DNA from: Chitinophagaceae bacterium
Lineage (GTDB): Bacteria > Bacteroidota > Bacteroidia > Chitinophagales > Chitinophagaceae
Length of the DNA: 7,739 bases
Direction: 5' to 3'
Assembly: GCA_947472635.1 (NCBI GenBank)
Contig: CANJDY010000129.1
Location: forward strand, 1 to 7,739
In this document: positions 5,571 to 7,739 of the stretch, in pieces
Layout of the letters: the number at the start of each line of letters is the position of its first letter
Numbering within the stretch: the stretch's first letter is position 1
The notes under the pieces: model-generated
The model's database searches: none
Told to the model about the DNA's origin: nothing
Seen by the model: only the letters and a program-made list of their open reading frames with translations
Position numbers and translations under genes: made by a program

Positions 5571-7739
5571 TTAAAGCAAAGATTTAATGGTTTCTATTAC
5601 TTCCTTTAGATTGCCAATATTCTGTCCTCCAGCAGTAGCGATGGTAGCCTGACCGCCCCCACCCCCTTGAATTAACCCCGCCACCTGTTCACGGATAATT
5701 TTAGCAGCATCCAATTTTTTTGCTGCAACTACTGTTTCTGAAATTCCCAATGCCACAAATGCTTTTCCGTCAATGTTGGCACAAAGAACGATTACATGGT
5801 CGTGTAGATGATTTTTACAATCCACACATAGTTTTTTTAATGCATCGGCACTAGTTACTTCTATAATTTCACCTACAAAAGTTACCTTATCGATGATCTC
5901 GTCTTTTTGCAATAGTTCATTGCGTATACCAACCAATTGCCTTGCTTCGAGCCCTTCAATTTTTTTGGTAAGGGCACTATTTTCAGAAGATATATTTTCG
6001 ATATATTTTTGAATGTTGACGGGGTTTTTCAACGAAGTTCGGATGGCACTTAATTCTGAAAATGTTTGGTGGATGTATTGTTCTGCGGCAGATCCACACA
6101 CTGCTTCAATTCTACGAACACCCGCTGCTACTGCTGCCTCGTGTTTAATTTTAAAAATTCCCAGTTCCCCGGTAAACCCCACATGGGTGCCGCCACACAA
6201 TTCCAACGAGTACTGTGGATCCATGATTACCACTCTGACAGTATCGCCATATTTTTCGCCAAACAAAGCCATTGCACCTAAGGCTATTGCCTCATCTTTG
6301 TGCATAGATCGTATTACCACCGGTATATTTTCTCTAATTTTCTCATTGACCAATTTTTCTACTGCAGCAACTTCCTCTTCTGTTACTTTACTAAAATGAG
6401 AGAAATCGAAGCGAAGTTGTTCTTCATTAACAAGGCTACCCTTTTGAGCCACATGCTTGCCCAATACATTGCGTAAAGCAGCATGCATTAAATGGGTTAC
6501 ACTGTGGTGAACAGAAATCTCCTGCCTTCTTGCTGCATTTACTTTCGCTACTACCGGGCCATCAATTGCAATCGGCAACTGATCGGTAAAATGAATAATG
6601 AGGTCATTCTCTTTTTTTGTATTGGTAACCTCAATCGTTTCCTGCCCAAAATAAAGTGTACCGGTATCGCCTACCTGCCCGCCGCTTTCTGCGTAAAATG
6701 GAGTGGCAGCAAGGATTAGCTGATAAAATTCTTTCGACTTGGAGGATACTTTACGGTACTTAATCACCGAAGTTTCGGTTTCCAATGAGTCGTAACCTGT
6801 AAATTGGTTGGCTACCTTATCAACCAAGGTAACCCAATCTTCAGTGTCGAGTACGGCTGCAGAACGACTGCGATTTTTTTGTTGCTGCATTTCTTTTTGA
6901 AAACCAGCCTCGTCTACCTTTAAATTATTTTCAGTAGCGATAAGCATCGTTAGGTCAAGTGGAAAACCAAAGGTATCATATAGTTCAAAGGCGATAGCCC
7001 CGTCAATAACCTTAGTTGATTGTGATTGATGGATGGTTTCATCCATTCTTTTTAAACCCTTGTCAAGTGTCCTTAAGAAGGCCTCTTCTTCTTCCTTCAC
7101 TACTTTGCTCACAAAATCCAATTGCTGTATCAGCTCCGGAAAAACCATTTCAAATTGTTTTGCCAATAAGGGAAGTAGTTGAAATAATAAGGGTTGTTTG
7201 TAGTCTAAATAAGAGTAGTAGTACCGAACGGCTCTTCTTAAGATTCTTCTAATTACATAGCCGGCTCCTGTATTAGAGGGAAGCTGGCCGTCGGCAATAG
7301 CAAAACTGATGGCTCTGATATGATCGGCGAGTACACGAAATGCAACTGCTCCTTCCCAGCCACCACCAATAGCAGTAATGCCGGAAGCGGCTTTAGCGGA
7401 GTCGGCGGGAGTTAGGGCGGGGTCATATACTTTACCCGTTATTTTTTCAATGGCTTGGATAGTGCCACTAAAAATATCAGTGTCGTAGTTGCTGGTTTTA
7501 CCCTGCAATACCCTTACTAGGCGTTCAAACCCCATTCCGGTATCAACATGCTGGGCTGGCAAGGGTTCCAAACTTCCGTCTTTTTTACGGTTGAACTGGA
7601 TAAATACATTGTTCCAAATCTCAATTACCTGCGGGTGGTCATTGTTAACTAGTGTACTTCCTTCAATTTGTTTTCTTTCTTCAGCAGGCCTACAGTCTAC
7701 ATGAATTTCAGTACAGGGTCCACAGGGTCCGGTATCACC
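5571..7739 (-). CDS. alaS: Alanyl-tRNA synthetase (5' end outside the window)
   Basis: The frame is open to the window edge, giving 722 residues plus a stop. It charges tRNA(Ala) with alanine in the cytoplasm and hydrolyses mischarged Ser- or Gly-tRNA(Ala). In window numbering the segment starts GDTGPCGPCTEIHVD (1-15), followed by PAQHVDTGMGFERL (61-74) and class II motif 3, NTGAGYVIRRILRRAVR (156-172). The editing domain has PFYAESGGQVGDTG (347-360), HSVTH with metal ligands H412 and H416, and LCGGTHV with C515 and H519. A coiled-coil linker (about 575-610) leads to the C-Ala domain with GGGGGQATIATAGG (692-705). The four editing ligands match E. coli H564, H568, C666 and H670 with nearly the same spacing, so about 150 N-terminal residues (including motifs 1 and 2) are missing. 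TTG at 7571 is not the start, because conserved sequence continues upstream of it. All visible motifs are intact. Confidence 0.98.
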   Translation of the reverse strand, partial: GDTGPCGPCTEIHVDCRPAEERKQIEGSTLVNNDHPQVIEIWNNVFIQFNRKKDGSLEPLPAQHVDTGMGFERLVRVLQGKTSNYDTDIFSGTIQAIEKITGKVYDPALTPADSAKAASGITAIGGGWEGAVAFRVLADHIRAISFAIADGQLPSNTGAGYVIRRILRRAVRYYYSYLDYKQPLLFQLLPLLAKQFEMVFPELIQQLDFVSKVVKEEEEAFLRTLDKGLKRMDETIHQSQSTKVIDGAIAFELYDTFGFPLDLTMLIATENNLKVDEAGFQKEMQQQKNRSRSAAVLDTEDWVTLVDKVANQFTGYDSLETETSVIKYRKVSSKSKEFYQLILAATPFYAESGGQVGDTGTLYFGQETIEVTNTKKENDLIIHFTDQLPIAIDGPVVAKVNAARRQEISVHHSVTHLMHAALRNVLGKHVAQKGSLVNEEQLRFDFSHFSKVTEEEVAAVEKLVNEKIRENIPVVIRSMHKDEAIALGAMALFGEKYGDTVRVVIMDPQYSLELCGGTHVGFTGELGIFKIKHEAAVAAGVRRIEAVCGSAAEQYIHQTFSELSAIRTSLKNPVNIQKYIENISSENSALTKKIEGLEARQLVGIRNELLQKDEIIDKVTFVGEIIEVTSADALKKLCVDCKNHLHDHVIVLCANIDGKAFVALGISETVVAAKKLDAAKIIREQVAGLIQGGGGGQATIATAGGQNIGNLKEVIETIKSLL

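Noticed and set aside
6013..6399. 128-residue plus-strand reading frame
   Set aside because: It lies wholly antisense to the conserved alaS editing and C-terminal region and has no recognisable domain; it is a shadow frame.
7569..7571. TTG start for alanyl-tRNA synthetase
   Set aside because: The frame stays open to base 7739 and encodes conserved AlaRS sequence (GDTGPCGPCTEIHVD, then IWNNVFIQFNR). The TTG is an internal leucine codon.

Overview
The window looks like chromosome of a Bacteroidota bacterium, most likely of the Chitinophagaceae/Sphingobacteriia type. The reasons are a SusC-SusD outer-membrane pair, three lipoproteins with Bacteroidota-style lipoboxes (two continue Cys-Lys-Lys), no Shine-Dalgarno sequences before the starts, a TAnnTTTG-type promoter box, and moderately AT-rich DNA. 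No transposase, integrase, phage gene, CRISPR array, tRNA or rRNA was found.

Left part, plus strand (1-2529): the 3' end of a SusC/RagA TonB-dependent transporter, a complete SusD/RagB lipoprotein, and a third lipoprotein in the SusE-like position. The genes are 19 and 32 bases apart and end at a strong intrinsic terminator (2580-2614). Together they should form an outer-membrane nutrient-uptake module: SusC is the channel, SusD the lid that captures ligand, and the third protein an accessory surface lipoprotein. The substrate cannot be read from this window, because no enzyme or regulator gene is present.

Middle (2530-2862): a 333-base gap between convergent operons. It holds the terminator and then an unusually dense cluster of short inverted repeats ending in a run of eight T (2667-2819). 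No gene is supported there.

Right part, minus strand (7739 down to 2863): alaS (alanyl-tRNA synthetase, 5' end beyond the window), then gatB (amidotransferase subunit B), then 9 bases later a TlpA-like thioredoxin-fold lipoprotein. alaS and gatB both serve aminoacyl-tRNA supply and quality. The lipoprotein acts outside the cytoplasm and probably just shares the transcript.

The most striking element is in the 131-base alaS-gatB gap: a GC-rich tandem array of a 17-base unit (GGTGACTCACCCCACCC). It has four perfect units plus a partial fifth, and each unit begins with the palindrome GGTGA-C-TCACC. The array lies just upstream of a TACCTTTG box that is only 7 bases from the gatB ATG. gatB may therefore have a near-leaderless mRNA and a promoter whose upstream part is repeat DNA. 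Everything else in the window is ordinary for this phylum.
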